Positions 26,252 through 36,964 of a stretch of DNA of 64,000 nucleotides are shown one piece after another; positions within the stretch are counted from its first letter, which is position 1, and every line of letters begins with the position of its first letter. Location of the stretch: NCBI GenBank assembly GCA_900596015.1, contig UVIF01000002.1, positions 124,001 to 188,000 of the forward strand, in the 5' to 3' direction. Position numbers and translations under genes: made by a program. Source of the DNA: Pseudomonas viridiflava (GTDB lineage: Bacteria > Pseudomonadota > Gammaproteobacteria > Pseudomonadales > Pseudomonadaceae). A model generated the notes under the pieces. That model saw nothing but the letters and a program-made list of their open reading frames with translations, searched no databases and was not told where the DNA came from.

Positions 26252-27021
26252 CAGGCTTTTCCATCGATGTTCGAATTGTCTCGGTTGACCTTGGCCATCG
26301 GCAGCGGCAGCAGCTTGCCCATCGGCTCGCGGCGTTGCTGCACCAATGGCCGCAGGCCCACCACCATCTTGCGCGCAACCAATATATAGAAGCCGGCACC
26401 GCCGCTCTGCCACTTGCCGGCGACGCGTTCGAGGCCGGCCAGGCGCGCCTGCCAGCGGGGCGAGGCAAGCGGCGGACGATAACATCCGAACCGGCGTTTC
26501 TCCAGCCCGAAGCCCAGCAGGTTCAGCCAGTCGGCCACTCGCGAGGCGGAGAAGCAGCGCGCCTGGTGCAGCCCGTCCTTGGCGAACACCCGGCGTGCGC
26601 CCCAGGCGCTCCACGGATTGATGCCGACGATCAGCAGGTGCCCACCCGGCCGCACCGCGCTGGCCGCCTCGCGCAGCAGGCCGTGGGGCGACAGGCTAAA
26701 ATCCAGCCCGTGCTGCAATACCACGACGTCGGCGGCGTGTTCGCCCAGCGGCCAGGCCTGCTCTTCGCAGACGATCTCGACGCCTGGAAAGGGCGCGCCC
26801 ATGCGCACGTTGCGGTGGATTTGCCCGGCCACCGGTGGTGGCTCGGCGCTGGGGCCGTAATGCACCAGATAGCCGCCGAAGAAGCGCGCCAGCTCCTCTT
26901 CGAGCAAGCGCTGTTCTTCGCGCAGCAGCAACTGGCCGTGCGGTCCGGCGAACCATTCGCGGGCCTGGCCGATCAGGGCCAGCCACTGTGGGTCGGCCTG
27001 GGCAAAGGCGGTATCGGTCAT
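26251..27021 (-). CDS. Class I SAM-dependent methyltransferase
   Basis: Methyltransferase-11 type protein of 256 residues. The AdoMet fold is recognisable from the acidic end of strand 2 ([12 protein letters not shown]), [11 protein letters not shown] and [13 protein letters not shown] (post-motif). The glycine motif I is weak. The C-terminal 60 residues are basic and lack similarity I recognise. The ATG at 27021 was chosen because GGGAG stands 7 bases upstream; an earlier ATG at 27036 lies before that site. The gene is divergent from gloB and coupled to rnhA. The same order occurs in P. aeruginosa as I recall it. The substrate is not known. Confidence 0.8.
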   Translation of the reverse strand: MTDTAFAQADPQWLALIGQAREWFAGPHGQLLLREEQRLLEEELARFFGGYLVHYGPSAEPPPVAGQIHRNVRMGAPFPGVEIVCEEQAWPLGEHAADVVVLQHGLDFSLSPHGLLREAASAVRPGGHLLIVGINPWSAWGARRVFAKDGLHQARCFSASRVADWLNLLGFGLEKRRFGCYRPPLASPRWQARLAGLERVAGKWQSGGAGFYILVARKMVVGLRPLVQQRREPMGKLLPLPMAKVNRDNSNIDGKA

Positions 27022-27102
27022 GACGATCTCCCACACTGAGGTTCACCTAATGCCGACGGGGCACTAAGATGGACCATTAATCGAAATCAAGCGAACCGAG
27101 CC

Positions 27103-27882
27103 ATGATACAGATTCACGCGCTGAACGCTTTCTCCGACAACTACATCTGGTTGTTACAAGACACTGCGGCGCGCCAGTGCGCGGTGGTGGATCCGGGCGA
27201 CGCCGGGCCGGTCGAGCGGTGGCTCGACGCCCATCCCGACATGCGCCTGACCGATATCCTCGTCACCCATCACCACAACGATCACGTCGGCGGCGTTCAG
27301 GCGCTCAAGCGGCGCACCGGCGCGCAGGTCAGCGGGCCTGCCGGGGAATCGATCCCGGCGCGCGACCGCGCCCTGCGCGAAGGTGACAGCCTGGACGTGC
27401 TCGGCCTGCACCTGCAGGTCCACGACGTGCCGGGGCACACCGCGGGGCACATCGCGTTCTACCACCTGAGCGACACGCAGCCCCTGCTGTTCCCCGGCGA
27501 CACGCTGTTCGCCGCCGGCTGCGGACGGTTGTTCGAAGGCACCGCGCAGCAGATGCACGCATCGCTTTCGCGCCTGGCCGGACTGCCCGAGGACACCCTG
27601 GTCTACAGTGCCCACGAGTACACCTTGAGCAACCTGAAATTCGCCAGCGCGGTAGAACCCGGCAATCAGGACATTGCCAAGCGCCTGGAAGAAGTCACCG
27701 CGCTGCGCCAACGCGATGCGATCACCCTGCCCACCACGATCAGCCTGGAAAAGCGCACGAACCCGTTTCTACGGGTCGCTGAAACATCCGTTAAACAAAA
27801 AGCAGACGAACGGGCCGGAACCTCTCACAGCACGGCGCAGGCGGTGTTCGCAACCTTGCGTAGTTGGAAAGATAAGTTCTGA
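27103..27882 (+). CDS. gloB: Hydroxyacylglutathione hydrolase (glyoxalase II)
   Basis: Metallo-beta-lactamase-fold thiolesterase of 259 residues. It hydrolyses S-lactoylglutathione to lactate and glutathione in methylglyoxal detoxification. The dinuclear metal site [10 protein letters not shown] (about residues 52-61) and the later [15 protein letters not shown] and SAHEYT metal ligands are all present. The C-terminal helical substrate domain ends with the basic KRTNPFLR glutathione contact. It is divergent from the methyltransferase gene and followed by mltD after 99 bases. Confidence 0.94.
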   Translation: MIQIHALNAFSDNYIWLLQDTAARQCAVVDPGDAGPVERWLDAHPDMRLTDILVTHHHNDHVGGVQALKRRTGAQVSGPAGESIPARDRALREGDSLDVLGLHLQVHDVPGHTAGHIAFYHLSDTQPLLFPGDTLFAAGCGRLFEGTAQQMHASLSRLAGLPEDTLVYSAHEYTLSNLKFASAVEPGNQDIAKRLEEVTALRQRDAITLPTTISLEKRTNPFLRVAETSVKQKADERAGTSHSTAQAVFATLRSWKDKF

Positions 27883-27981
27883 AGAGCCCTGATTTGTGTC
27901 GGAAATTTCTCAAAGGTTGACCGACCTTCGGTCACTTTCTAGAATCGCCCGACATTTTCGCGCGGAACTATCCTCCAGCCA

Positions 27982-29427
27982 ATGTCGTCATCCATACGTA
28001 AAACCATCAAGTCCGACGCATTGACGCGACTGGCCCAGGCGATCGCGGTCACGCTGTGCGCCGGCCTGGCCGGCTGCCAGAGCACCGCGAGCGTGTCCTC
28101 GGGCGCCGCCTCGGACGCCCGCCCCCACGCCCTGACCGCACACGTGCGGCCCAAGCCGATTTTCGTCAACCAGAGCCAGCCCAAGAAGGCCCCGCAGGAT
28201 GTGTGGGAGCGTATTCGCGACGGTTTCCAGCTGCAGGACAGCATTGCCATGAACCCGCGCGTCGAACAGCAGCGCCTGTGGTTCGTCAGCAACCCATCGT
28301 TCCTGGAAAGCGCCAGCGGTCGCGGCAGTCTGTACATGCACTACATCGTCGAGCGCCTGGAAGAACGCGACATGCCCCTGGAACTGGCGCTGCTGCCGGT
28401 CATCGAAAGTGCCTTCAACCCGATGGCCTATTCGCGCTCGGATGCCTCCGGGCTGTGGCAGTTCATTCCGTCCACCGGTCGCTACTTCAATCTGCGCCAG
28501 ACCAACTTCTACGACGGCCGTCGCGATGTCACCGCCTCCACCGGTGCGGCGCTGGACTACCTGAGCAAGCTGCACGAGATGTTCAACGGCGACTGGCTGC
28601 TGGCCCTGGCGGCCTACAATGCCGGCGAAGGCACGGTCAGCCGCGCCATGGAGCGCAACGAAAAGCTCGGCTTGCCCACTGACTACTGGAACCTGCCATT
28701 GCCGCAGGAAACCCGTGACTACGTGCCCAAGTTGCTCGCCCTGGCCGAACTGGTGCAGTCGCCCCAGGCCTACGGCGTCAATCTCAACCCGATCGCCAAT
28801 CAGCCGTACTTCGACGTGGTGGAGGTCAATCAGCGCGTCGACCTGTCCCGCGTCGCGGCGCTGGCCGGCATCGACGAAGACGAGATGTTCCAGCTCAACC
28901 CGGCATTCAAGAAGCGCGTCACCATGGAGCCGACCCAGCACCTGCTGGTGCCCACGGCCAAGGCGCAGTTGCTGACCGCCAGCCTGTCGAACATGAAGCC
29001 CGAAGAACTGCTGACCCTGGCACCTGCCCAGCGCGTCTTCGACGAAGTAGCGGTGGTGCAGCCCAGCCGGCCCAAGTCGTACACCGTGCGCCGCGGCGAC
29101 AACCTGGCGTCCATCGCCAAGGCCAACAAGGTCGACACCCGCGACCTGCAGCGCTGGAACCGCCTGACCGGCAAGAATCTCAAGGCTGGCCAGACGCTGG
29201 TCATGCAGGCCGAGACCCCGGCCAAGGGCCGTGTACTGGCCAAGGCCGGCTCGGCCGCCAGCGATGCGCAGAAGACCACCACCTACAAGGTGCGCAAGGG
29301 CGACTCGCTGTACCTGGTCGCCAAGCGCTTCAACGTCGAGATGCAGCACCTCAAGCGCTGGAATCCGCGCAGCGGCCATGCGCTCAAGCCCGGCCAGACC
29401 CTCACGGTCTACCTGAACCGCCGCTGA
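27982..29427 (+). CDS. mltD: Membrane-bound lytic murein transglycosylase D
   Basis: Outer-membrane lipoprotein of 481 residues that cleaves peptidoglycan glycan strands to 1,6-anhydro products. The signal peptide ends in a lipobox, LAGC, at about residue 33. The SLT domain spans about 110-230, with catalytic Glu142 in VIESAFNP, then GLWQFIPSTGR and ALAAYNAGEGTV. Two LysM peptidoglycan-binding domains follow at about 366-408 and 434-476 (YTVRRGDNL and YKVRKGDSL). P. aeruginosa has the same gene order gloB-mltD as I recall. A possible 3' hairpin follows at 29441. Confidence 0.94.
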   Translation: MSSSIRKTIKSDALTRLAQAIAVTLCAGLAGCQSTASVSSGAASDARPHALTAHVRPKPIFVNQSQPKKAPQDVWERIRDGFQLQDSIAMNPRVEQQRLWFVSNPSFLESASGRGSLYMHYIVERLEERDMPLELALLPVIESAFNPMAYSRSDASGLWQFIPSTGRYFNLRQTNFYDGRRDVTASTGAALDYLSKLHEMFNGDWLLALAAYNAGEGTVSRAMERNEKLGLPTDYWNLPLPQETRDYVPKLLALAELVQSPQAYGVNLNPIANQPYFDVVEVNQRVDLSRVAALAGIDEDEMFQLNPAFKKRVTMEPTQHLLVPTAKAQLLTASLSNMKPEELLTLAPAQRVFDEVAVVQPSRPKSYTVRRGDNLASIAKANKVDTRDLQRWNRLTGKNLKAGQTLVMQAETPAKGRVLAKAGSAASDAQKTTTYKVRKGDSLYLVAKRFNVEMQHLKRWNPRSGHALKPGQTLTVYLNRR

Positions 29428-29440
29428 GTGCGCGCGGACT

Positions 29441-29468
29441 TGGGACGCTCCCCGCAAGGAGCGTTCCA
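29441..29468 (+). terminator. Hairpin after mltD
   Basis: TGGGACGCTCC pairs with GGAGCGTTCCA across a CCGCAA loop, 11 pairs including one G-T. No T run follows, so it could be a Rho-dependent end or a processing structure rather than a strong intrinsic terminator. Confidence 0.4.
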
Positions 29469-29567
29469 AGGCCAGCTGAACGCCATCATCACTCTTCTTC
29501 CTGTTGAGACAAACTGTTACTGTAAGCGCAACAAAGTCATTGCCGACCGGTTCGGATTCATGAATTG

Positions 29568-31409
29568 ATGCGTCCCCTTCCCTTCCGCCTGCTGGCCTGC
29601 TTGCTGGGCCTTGCGTTGAGCACCTGTGCCAACGCGACGATTACCCAAAGCCACGGCTATGCGCAATTCGGAACGCTCAAATACCCGGCACGCTTCAGCC
29701 ACTTCGATTGGGTCAACGCCGATGCGCCCAAAGGCGGCACGTTGCGGACGATGGCCTTCGGTACGTTCGACACGCTCAACCCCTATACCTTCAAGGGCAC
29801 CAGCCCGGTCCAGACCGCAAACTTCCTGCAGTACGGCATCAACGAGCTGAACGAGCCGTTGATGGTGGGCACCGGCCAGTACGCGCCTTCCGGAGACGAG
29901 CCTACTTCCAGCTATGGCCTCATCGCTCAGTCGGTGGAATACAACGAAAGCCGCAGCTGGGTGGTGTTCAATCTCAGGCCGCAGGCGCGGTTCAACGACG
30001 GCCACCCGATCACCAGCGCCGACGTGGCGTTCTCGTACCGTACCTTGCTGACCCAAGGTCATCCGATGTACCGCACCAACCTGCAGGAAGTGCTGCGGGT
30101 CGATGTGCTGAGCCCGACGCGGATTCGCTTCGTGTTCAAGCGCTCGGGCAACCCGTTGCTGATCCTGCGCCTGGGCGAGTTACCGATCCTGCCCAAGCAC
30201 TACTGGCAAGGTCGGGACTTCCAGGCGACCACCTTCGAGGCGCCGGTGACCAGCGGTCCCTATCGCATCAAGCAGGTGGTACCGGGCAGAAGGCTGGTAC
30301 TGGAACGGGATCGGAACTGGTGGGGCAAGGACCTGCCGGTGAATCGCGGCAAGTACAACTTCGATCGCATGGAGGTCGAGTTCTACCGGGACAGCGACGT
30401 GGCCTTCGAAGCGTTCAAGGCCGGCGAGTTCGACATCTACATCGAGCACCAGGCGAAGAACTGGACCAATGGCTACGACTTCCCTGCAGTGCGTCGCGGC
30501 GAGGTGATCAAGGCGCAGATCCCCCACAAGATCCCGACGCAAACCCAGGGCCTGTTCTTCAATACCCGTCGGCCGGCCTACAGCGACCCCCGCGTGCGCG
30601 AAGCACTGGGGCTGTTGCTGGATTTCGAATGGACCAATCGCGCGCTGTTCAGCGGCGCGTATCGACGTACCGAAAGCTATTACCCCAACAGCGAATTCGC
30701 CGCCACCGGCCTGCCCAGCGGCAAGGAGCGATTACTGCTGTCAGCGTATAGAAATGCGCTGAGCCCGGCGTTGTTCCTGGAAGCGCCAAGCATGCCCAGC
30801 ACCGCTGGCAACGGCGTTCCGCGCGCCACGTTGCGCCAGGCCCTGCAACTGCTCGGCGATGCAGGCTGGACGCTGCAGGGCGACCGCCTGCGCAATGCCG
30901 CAGGCCAGCCATTGCGCCTGGAAATCCTGCTGGTCAATTCCAATCTGGAGCGCATTCTGGGGCCCTATGTCGCCAACCTGGCCAGTATCGGCGTGCAGGC
31001 CAACCTGCGCAGCGTCGATCGCGCGCAATACAAACAGCGCCTGGACCAGTTCGATTTCGACATGATCTCGCTGACCCTGCCGCAGACCCTGAGCCCGGGC
31101 CTGGAGCAATGGCAGTACTTTCACTCCAGCCAGGCCGCCGTGCGCGGCAGCAAGAACTATGCAGGCATTGCCAACCCGGTGGTCGATCGCCTGCTCGAGC
31201 AACTGCTCGGCGCCCAGAGCCGTGACGACCAGGTAGCCGCCGCCAGGGCACTGGACCGCGTGCTGCTGTCGCAGCACTACATGGTGGCCAACTGGTACCT
31301 GGACTACCACCGTCTGGCGTACCGCAGCCGGTTGGCATTCGTCACTACACCGCCGTACACCCTGGGCCTGAGTGCCTGGTGGGTCAAGCCTACGGAGAAG
31401 AGTCAATGA
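29568..31409 (+). CDS. nppA1: Periplasmic binding protein of YejA/NppA type (first copy)
   Basis: SBP_bac_5 family binding protein of about 613 residues. It starts with a Sec signal peptide that ends near ANA (residue 24). The mature start [33 protein letters not shown] and FNTRRPAYSDPRVREAL are hallmarks of the YejA branch that delivers peptides and peptide-nucleoside antibiotics. The ATG at 29568 is used; a TTG three bases earlier is in frame. Five genes (29.6-36.9 kb) form one operon with overlaps or one-base gaps. As I recall, the PA14 NppA1A2BCD system imports uridyl peptide antibiotics and also has two binding proteins. It is roughly 40 percent or more like its neighbour by eye. Confidence 0.88.
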   Translation: MRPLPFRLLACLLGLALSTCANATITQSHGYAQFGTLKYPARFSHFDWVNADAPKGGTLRTMAFGTFDTLNPYTFKGTSPVQTANFLQYGINELNEPLMVGTGQYAPSGDEPTSSYGLIAQSVEYNESRSWVVFNLRPQARFNDGHPITSADVAFSYRTLLTQGHPMYRTNLQEVLRVDVLSPTRIRFVFKRSGNPLLILRLGELPILPKHYWQGRDFQATTFEAPVTSGPYRIKQVVPGRRLVLERDRNWWGKDLPVNRGKYNFDRMEVEFYRDSDVAFEAFKAGEFDIYIEHQAKNWTNGYDFPAVRRGEVIKAQIPHKIPTQTQGLFFNTRRPAYSDPRVREALGLLLDFEWTNRALFSGAYRRTESYYPNSEFAATGLPSGKERLLLSAYRNALSPALFLEAPSMPSTAGNGVPRATLRQALQLLGDAGWTLQGDRLRNAAGQPLRLEILLVNSNLERILGPYVANLASIGVQANLRSVDRAQYKQRLDQFDFDMISLTLPQTLSPGLEQWQYFHSSQAAVRGSKNYAGIANPVVDRLLEQLLGAQSRDDQVAAARALDRVLLSQHYMVANWYLDYHRLAYRSRLAFVTTPPYTLGLSAWWVKPTEKSQ

Positions 31410-33238
31410 TGCCATTACCTGCCTTGGCCAGAGCCCTCGGCGCATTCGCGCTGAGCCTTGCGGCCAGCCTGGCGCAGGCCGCGCCCCAACATGCCCTCAC
31501 CCTGTACGACGAAGCACCGAAATACCCGGCCGACTTCCAGCACTACGACTACGTCAACCCTGACGCGCCCAAGGGCGGCACCTTTCGCCAGAAAGGCGTA
31601 GGCAGCTTCGACAGCCTCAACCCCTTCATCAGCAAAGGCGTGCCTGCCGACGACATGGACCTGAGCTACGATACCCTGGCGCGGCAAAGCCTGGACGAGC
31701 CGTTTACCGAGTATGGTCTGGTTGCCGGACGCATCGAGAAAGCCCCGGACAACAGTTGGGTGCGCTTCTACCTGCGCCCCGAAGCGCGTTTCCACGATGG
31801 CCAGCCGATGCACGCCGAAGACGTCGTGTTCAGCTTCCAGACCCTGATCCAGAACGGCTCGCCGCTGTATCGCAGCTACTACGCCGACGTCGCCGAAGTG
31901 GTCGCCGAAGACCCGCAACGGGTGCTGTTCAAGTTCAAGCACAGCAACAATCGCGAGCTGCCGCTGATCCTCGGTCAACTACCGGTACTGCCCAAGCACT
32001 TCTGGGAAGGCCGCGATTTCACCAAGGGCAGCCTGGACATTCCACTGGGCAGCGGGCCTTACAGGGTGGCCGAGGTCAAGGCCGGCCGCTCGATACGTTA
32101 CGAACGGGTCAAGGACTATTGGGCGCGCGACCTGCCGATGAACCGCGGGATGTTCAACTTCGACGTGCTCGACATCCAGTATTACCGCGACAGCACCGTG
32201 GCCCTGGAGGCCGGCAAGGCCGGACAATTCGACTTCTGGCTCGAAAGCAGCGCGAAGAACTGGGCCACCGCCTACGACATTCCCGCCGTCCGCGAAAAGC
32301 GCCTGATCCGCGAAGAAATACCCAACGGCAACCCGACCGGCATGCAGGGCTTCGTGTTCAACCTGCGCAAGCCGCTGTTCCAGGACGTGCGCGTGCGTGA
32401 AGCGCTGTCACTGGTGTTCGATTTCGAATGGACCAACAAGCAGCTGTTCAACGGCGCCTACACGCGCACCGACAGCTATTTCGAAAACTCCGACATGGCC
32501 GCCTCGGGCCTGCCAACCCCGGCCGAACTGAAAATCCTCGAACCACTGCGCGGGCAGATTCCCGAGCGGATCTTCGACACGCCGTTCAGCAACCCGATCA
32601 CCGACGCCAGCGGCATGTTGCGAGAGCAGCAGCGTCGCGCCTACAAACTGCTGCAGGAAGCGGGTTGGCGCATCGTCGACGACAAGATGGTCGATGCCCA
32701 GGGCACGCCGGTGAAAATCGAGTTTTTGCTGACCCAGGCGGATTTCGACCGGGTACTGCTGCCCTACAAACGCAACCTGGCGGACCTGGGTATCGAACTG
32801 GTGATCCGACGGGTCGACGTCTCCCAGTACATCACCCGCATTCGCTCACGCGACTTCGACATGATGGTCGGCAGTTTCCCCCAGTCCACTTCGCCTGGTA
32901 ACGAGCAGCGCGAGTTCTGGGCCTCGTCCAGTGCCGACAAGCCTGGCAGCCGCAACTATATCGGGCTCAAGGATCCAGCCATCGACAGCCTGGTGGAGAG
33001 CTTGATCAACGCCACTTCGCGCCAGGACCTGGTCGATCACGCCCGCGCGCTGGACCGCGCTCTGCTCTGGGGCCACTACGTGGTCCCCAACTGGCACATC
33101 AAGACCTGGCGCGTGGCGTACTGGAACCACATCGGCCACCCGGCCGTCACGCCACGCTACGACGTAGGCCTGCAGACCTGGTGGAGCAAGCCCCACGCCA
33201 CGCCGGCGGTTACCCCCACGCCTTCCGAGACGCCCTGA
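31406..33238 (+). CDS. nppA2: Periplasmic binding protein of YejA/NppA type (second copy)
   Basis: Second SBP_bac_5 binding protein of 610 residues with its own Sec signal peptide ending at AQA (about residue 26). It shares the landmarks of the first copy: [46 protein letters not shown] and [16 protein letters not shown]. The two copies clearly arose by duplication, but their mid and C-terminal parts differ enough to suggest different ligands. The ATG at 31406 overlaps the stop of the first copy (ATGA), which fixes the start and implies coupled translation. The last 12 residues are Pro/Thr-rich. Confidence 0.9.
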   Translation: MMPLPALARALGAFALSLAASLAQAAPQHALTLYDEAPKYPADFQHYDYVNPDAPKGGTFRQKGVGSFDSLNPFISKGVPADDMDLSYDTLARQSLDEPFTEYGLVAGRIEKAPDNSWVRFYLRPEARFHDGQPMHAEDVVFSFQTLIQNGSPLYRSYYADVAEVVAEDPQRVLFKFKHSNNRELPLILGQLPVLPKHFWEGRDFTKGSLDIPLGSGPYRVAEVKAGRSIRYERVKDYWARDLPMNRGMFNFDVLDIQYYRDSTVALEAGKAGQFDFWLESSAKNWATAYDIPAVREKRLIREEIPNGNPTGMQGFVFNLRKPLFQDVRVREALSLVFDFEWTNKQLFNGAYTRTDSYFENSDMAASGLPTPAELKILEPLRGQIPERIFDTPFSNPITDASGMLREQQRRAYKLLQEAGWRIVDDKMVDAQGTPVKIEFLLTQADFDRVLLPYKRNLADLGIELVIRRVDVSQYITRIRSRDFDMMVGSFPQSTSPGNEQREFWASSSADKPGSRNYIGLKDPAIDSLVESLINATSRQDLVDHARALDRALLWGHYVVPNWHIKTWRVAYWNHIGHPAVTPRYDVGLQTWWSKPHATPAVTPTPSETP

Positions 33239-33239
33239 C

Positions 33240-34313
33240 ATGCTGGCCTATACCCTGCGCCGACTGCTGCTCATCATTCCTACCCTGCTGGGCATCCTGA
33301 TCATCAACTTCGCCATCATCCAGGCTGCCCCCGGCGGGCCGGTGGAACAGATGATCGCCAAGCTCGAAGGCTTCGACGGCGCCACCAGCCGTATCGCCGG
33401 CGGTGGCGCCGAAGTGGCGGTCGCCGGCTCCAGCTACCGCGGCGCACAGGGCCTGGACCCGGCGCTGGTGAAGGAAATCGAGAAGATGTACGGCTTCGAC
33501 AAGCCAGCCCCCGAGCGCTTGTGGATCATGATCAAGAACTATGCCCAGCTGGATTTCGGTACCAGCTTCTTCCGCGATGCCAAGGTCATCGACCTGATCG
33601 TGGAAAAGATGCCGGTGTCGATTTCGCTGGGCTTGTGGAGCACCTTGATCATGTACCTGGTGTCGATCCCCCTGGGTATCGCCAAGGCCACCCGCCACGG
33701 CAGCCATTTCGACGTCTGGACCAGCTCGGCGATCATCATCGGCTACGCCATTCCGGCCTTCCTGTTCGCCATCCTGTTGATCGTGGTGTTCGCCGGCGGC
33801 AGCTACCTGGACTGGTTCCCGCTGCGCGGCCTGACCTCCAACAACTTCGAGGAGCTGAGCTGGGGCGGCAAGGTGCTGGACTACTTCTGGCACCTGGTGC
33901 TGCCCGTCGGCGCACTGGTGATCGGCCACTTCGCCACCATGACGCTGCTGACCAAGAACAGTTTCCTCGATGAAATCGGCAAGCAATACGTCGTCACCGC
34001 CAAGGCCAAGGGCCTGAGCAATCGGCGCGTGCTGTACGGCCACGTGTTCCGCAACGCCATGCTGCTGGTGATCGCCGGTTTCCCCTCGGCCTTCATCGGC
34101 ATCTTCTTCACCGGCTCGCTGCTGGTCGAGGTGATCTTCTCCCTCGACGGACTGGGACTGATGAGCTTCGAGGCGGCGATCAACCGCGATTACCCGGTGG
34201 TGTTCGGCACCTTGTTCATCTTTACCTTGTTGGGGCTGGTGGTGAAATTGATCGGCGACCTTACCTACACCCTGGTCGATCCACGCATCGACTTCGGCCA
34301 TCGGGAGCATTGA
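33240..34313 (+). CDS. nppB: ABC transporter permease, YejB/NppB type
   Basis: Inner-membrane permease of 357 residues. The first membrane helix [20 protein letters not shown] lies at the N-terminus, and five further helices fall in the second half. Between them is the periplasmic insertion rich in Gly/Ala (about 40-85) that is typical of YejB. The cytoplasmic coupling loop is [20 protein letters not shown]. The start at 33240 follows the stop of nppA2 by one base. It pairs with the next permease and the double ATPase. Confidence 0.92.
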   Translation: MLAYTLRRLLLIIPTLLGILIINFAIIQAAPGGPVEQMIAKLEGFDGATSRIAGGGAEVAVAGSSYRGAQGLDPALVKEIEKMYGFDKPAPERLWIMIKNYAQLDFGTSFFRDAKVIDLIVEKMPVSISLGLWSTLIMYLVSIPLGIAKATRHGSHFDVWTSSAIIIGYAIPAFLFAILLIVVFAGGSYLDWFPLRGLTSNNFEELSWGGKVLDYFWHLVLPVGALVIGHFATMTLLTKNSFLDEIGKQYVVTAKAKGLSNRRVLYGHVFRNAMLLVIAGFPSAFIGIFFTGSLLVEVIFSLDGLGLMSFEAAINRDYPVVFGTLFIFTLLGLVVKLIGDLTYTLVDPRIDFGHREH

Positions 34314-34314
34314 G

Positions 34315-35334
34315 ATGAACCTGTCTCCCCTCAATCGACGCCGCTTCGAGCGCTTCAAGGCCAACAAGCGCGGCTGGTGGTCGCTGTGGCTGTTTGTGCT
34401 GCTGTTCGGCCTGAGCCTGGGCGCCGAACTGATCGCCAACGACAAACCGCTCGCGGTGCGCTACGACGGCGAGTGGTACTTCCCCGCCTTCAAGCGCTAC
34501 CCGGAAACGACGTTCGGCGGCGAGTTTCCCCTGGAAGCCAATTACAAGAGTCCCTACCTGCGCGAGCTGCTGGCGGCCAAAGACAGCTGGACACTGTGGG
34601 CGCCAATCCCGTTCAGCTACCAGAGCATCAACTACGACCTCAAGGTGCCGGCACCGGCGCCGCCTTCCGCGCAGAACTGGCTGGGCACCGACGATCAGGG
34701 GCGCGACGTGCTCGCGCGGGTCATCTATGGCTTCCGCATCTCGGTCCTGTTCGCCCTGACGCTGACCATCGCCAGTTCGATCATCGGCGTCATCGCCGGT
34801 GCGCTGCAGGGTTTCTATGGCGGCTGGGTGGACCTGGCAGGTCAACGTTTCCTGGAGATCTGGTCCGGTCTGCCGGTGCTGTACCTGCTGATCATCCTGG
34901 CCAGCTTCGTGCAGCCCAATTTCTGGTGGCTGCTGGGCATCATGCTGCTGTTTTCCTGGATGAGCCTGGTGGACGTGGTGCGCGCCGAATTCCTGCGTGG
35001 CCGCAACCTCGAATACGTGCGTGCAGCCCGCGCGCTGGGCATGCAGAACGCCGCGATCATGTTCCGCCACATCCTGCCCAACGCCATGGTCTCGACCATG
35101 ACCTTCATGCCGTTCATCCTGACGGGCGCGATCGGCACCCTGACCGCACTGGATTTTCTCGGCTTCGGCCTGCCTGCCGGTTCGCCATCGCTGGGCGAAC
35201 TGGTCGCCCAGGGCAAGTCCAATCTGCAGGCCCCCTGGCTGGGCATCAGTGCCTTTACCGTGCTGGCGCTGATGCTCAGCCTGCTGGTGTTCATCGGCGA
35301 ATCGGCCCGTGACGCCTTCGACCCGAGGAAATGA
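34315..35334 (+). CDS. nppC: ABC transporter permease, YejE/NppC type
   Basis: Inner-membrane permease of 339 residues, with the first helix at about 20-40 and five more after residue 135. Between them is a large periplasmic loop (about 45-130: LEANYKSPYLRELL, WTLWAPIPFSYQSINYDLK) that is a signature of YejE-type permeases. The coupling loop is YVRAARALGMQNAAIMFRHI. The start lies one base after the nppB stop. The stop lies one base before the ATPase start. Confidence 0.92.
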   Translation: MNLSPLNRRRFERFKANKRGWWSLWLFVLLFGLSLGAELIANDKPLAVRYDGEWYFPAFKRYPETTFGGEFPLEANYKSPYLRELLAAKDSWTLWAPIPFSYQSINYDLKVPAPAPPSAQNWLGTDDQGRDVLARVIYGFRISVLFALTLTIASSIIGVIAGALQGFYGGWVDLAGQRFLEIWSGLPVLYLLIILASFVQPNFWWLLGIMLLFSWMSLVDVVRAEFLRGRNLEYVRAARALGMQNAAIMFRHILPNAMVSTMTFMPFILTGAIGTLTALDFLGFGLPAGSPSLGELVAQGKSNLQAPWLGISAFTVLALMLSLLVFIGESARDAFDPRK

Positions 35335-35335
35335 C

Positions 35336-36946
35336 ATGAGCCAGGACAATCTGATCGAGGTCCGCGACCTGGCCGTCGAATTCGTCGCCGGCGAAAGTCG
35401 GCAACGAGTGGTCGAACACATCAGCTTCGATATTCGTCGTGGCGAAACCCTCGCGCTGGTGGGTGAAAGCGGCTCGGGCAAGTCGGTGACTGCGCACTCC
35501 ATCCTGCGCCTGCTGCCCTACCCACTCGCCCAGCACCCCAGCGGCACCATCGTCTACAACGGCCGCGACCTGCTCACGCTGCCGGAAAAGCAGCTCAGGC
35601 ACATCCGTGGCAACCGCATCGCGATGATCTTCCAGGAGCCGATGAGCTCGCTCAATCCGCTGCACAACATCGGCAAGCAGATCGGTGAAGTGCTGGCCCT
35701 GCACAAAGGGCTCACCGGGGCCGCCGCTGACCGACGCACCCTGGAGTTGCTCGAGCTGGTCGGCATCGGCGAGCCGCACAAGCGCCTCAAGGCTTTGCCC
35801 CACGAGTTGTCCGGCGGCCAGCGTCAACGCGTGATGATCGCCATGGCCCTGGCCAACGAGCCTGAACTGCTGATTGCCGACGAGCCCACCACCGCACTCG
35901 ACGTCACCGTGCAGCTGAAGATCCTCGAACTGCTCAAGGACCTGCAGGCGCGACTGGGCATGGCCCTGTTACTCATCAGCCATGACCTGAACCTGGTGAA
36001 GCGAATTGCGCACCGGGTATGTGTCATGCAGCGCGGTCGCATCGTCGAACAGGCTACGTGCGAAGAATTGTTTCGAGCGCCCCAGCATCCGTACACCCAG
36101 GTTCTGCTAGGTGCCGAACCCAGTGGCGAGCCGGCGGCGACACGGGTTGGCGAACCGATTCTGTCGGTCGACGACCTGCGCGTCTGGTTTCCCGTCAAGA
36201 AGGGCTTCCTGGGTCGCACCGTGGATCATGTCAAGGCGGTTGACGGCATCCAGTTCGACCTGCCCCGTGGGCAGACGCTGGGTATCGTGGGCGAAAGCGG
36301 CTCTGGCAAGTCCACACTGGGCCTGGCGATCATGCGTTTGATCGCCAGCCGTGGCTCGATCCGCTTCCAGGGCACTGCTCTGGACGGCTTGGCCCAACAG
36401 CAGGTGCGACCGCTGCGCAAGCAGATGCAGGTGGTCTTCCAGGACCCGTTCGGCAGCCTCAGCCCACGCATGAGCGTAAGCCAGATCGTCGGCGAAGGCC
36501 TGCGAATACACAAGATCGGCAACGAAGCCGAGCAGGAACAGGCTATCATTGCCGCGCTCGAGGAGGTTGGGCTGGACCCGCAGACCCGCCATCGTTACCC
36601 TCACGAGTTCTCCGGCGGGCAACGGCAACGTATCGCCATTGCCCGGGCCTTGGTTTTGAAACCGGCGTTGATCCTTCTGGACGAGCCCACATCGGCGCTC
36701 GACCGCACCGTTCAACGCCAGGTAGTGGAGCTGTTGCGTTCACTGCAACTGAAATACAACCTGACCTATTTGTTTATCAGCCACGATCTGGCGGTAGTCA
36801 AAGCCTTGAGTCACCAACTGATGGTGATCCGGCACGGTCAGGTCGTCGAACAGGGGGCAGCGCGGGCTATCTTTGCCGCGCCGCAGCACCCTTATACACA
36901 GCAGCTGTTGGAAGCAGCCTTCTTGGCCCCAACGGCTGTCGATTAA
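35336..36946 (+). CDS. nppD: Double ABC ATPase, YejF/NppD type
   Basis: Fused two-domain ATPase of 536 residues that powers the NppBC permease pair. Each half has a full set of motifs: Walker A GESGSGKS (about residues 42-49 and 318-325), signature LSGGQRQR in the first half and FSGGQRQR in the second, Walker [13 protein letters not shown] and [12 protein letters not shown], and an H-loop in LLISHDL and LFISHDL. Each half ends with the QHPYTQ oligopeptide-type C-terminal motif. The start ATG at 35336 was chosen because it follows the nppC stop; nine extra codons upstream are possible. Confidence 0.92.
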   Translation: MSQDNLIEVRDLAVEFVAGESRQRVVEHISFDIRRGETLALVGESGSGKSVTAHSILRLLPYPLAQHPSGTIVYNGRDLLTLPEKQLRHIRGNRIAMIFQEPMSSLNPLHNIGKQIGEVLALHKGLTGAAADRRTLELLELVGIGEPHKRLKALPHELSGGQRQRVMIAMALANEPELLIADEPTTALDVTVQLKILELLKDLQARLGMALLLISHDLNLVKRIAHRVCVMQRGRIVEQATCEELFRAPQHPYTQVLLGAEPSGEPAATRVGEPILSVDDLRVWFPVKKGFLGRTVDHVKAVDGIQFDLPRGQTLGIVGESGSGKSTLGLAIMRLIASRGSIRFQGTALDGLAQQQVRPLRKQMQVVFQDPFGSLSPRMSVSQIVGEGLRIHKIGNEAEQEQAIIAALEEVGLDPQTRHRYPHEFSGGQRQRIAIARALVLKPALILLDEPTSALDRTVQRQVVELLRSLQLKYNLTYLFISHDLAVVKALSHQLMVIRHGQVVEQGAARAIFAAPQHPYTQQLLEAAFLAPTAVD

Positions 36947-36964
36947 CCTGAAGAGGAACAACAC

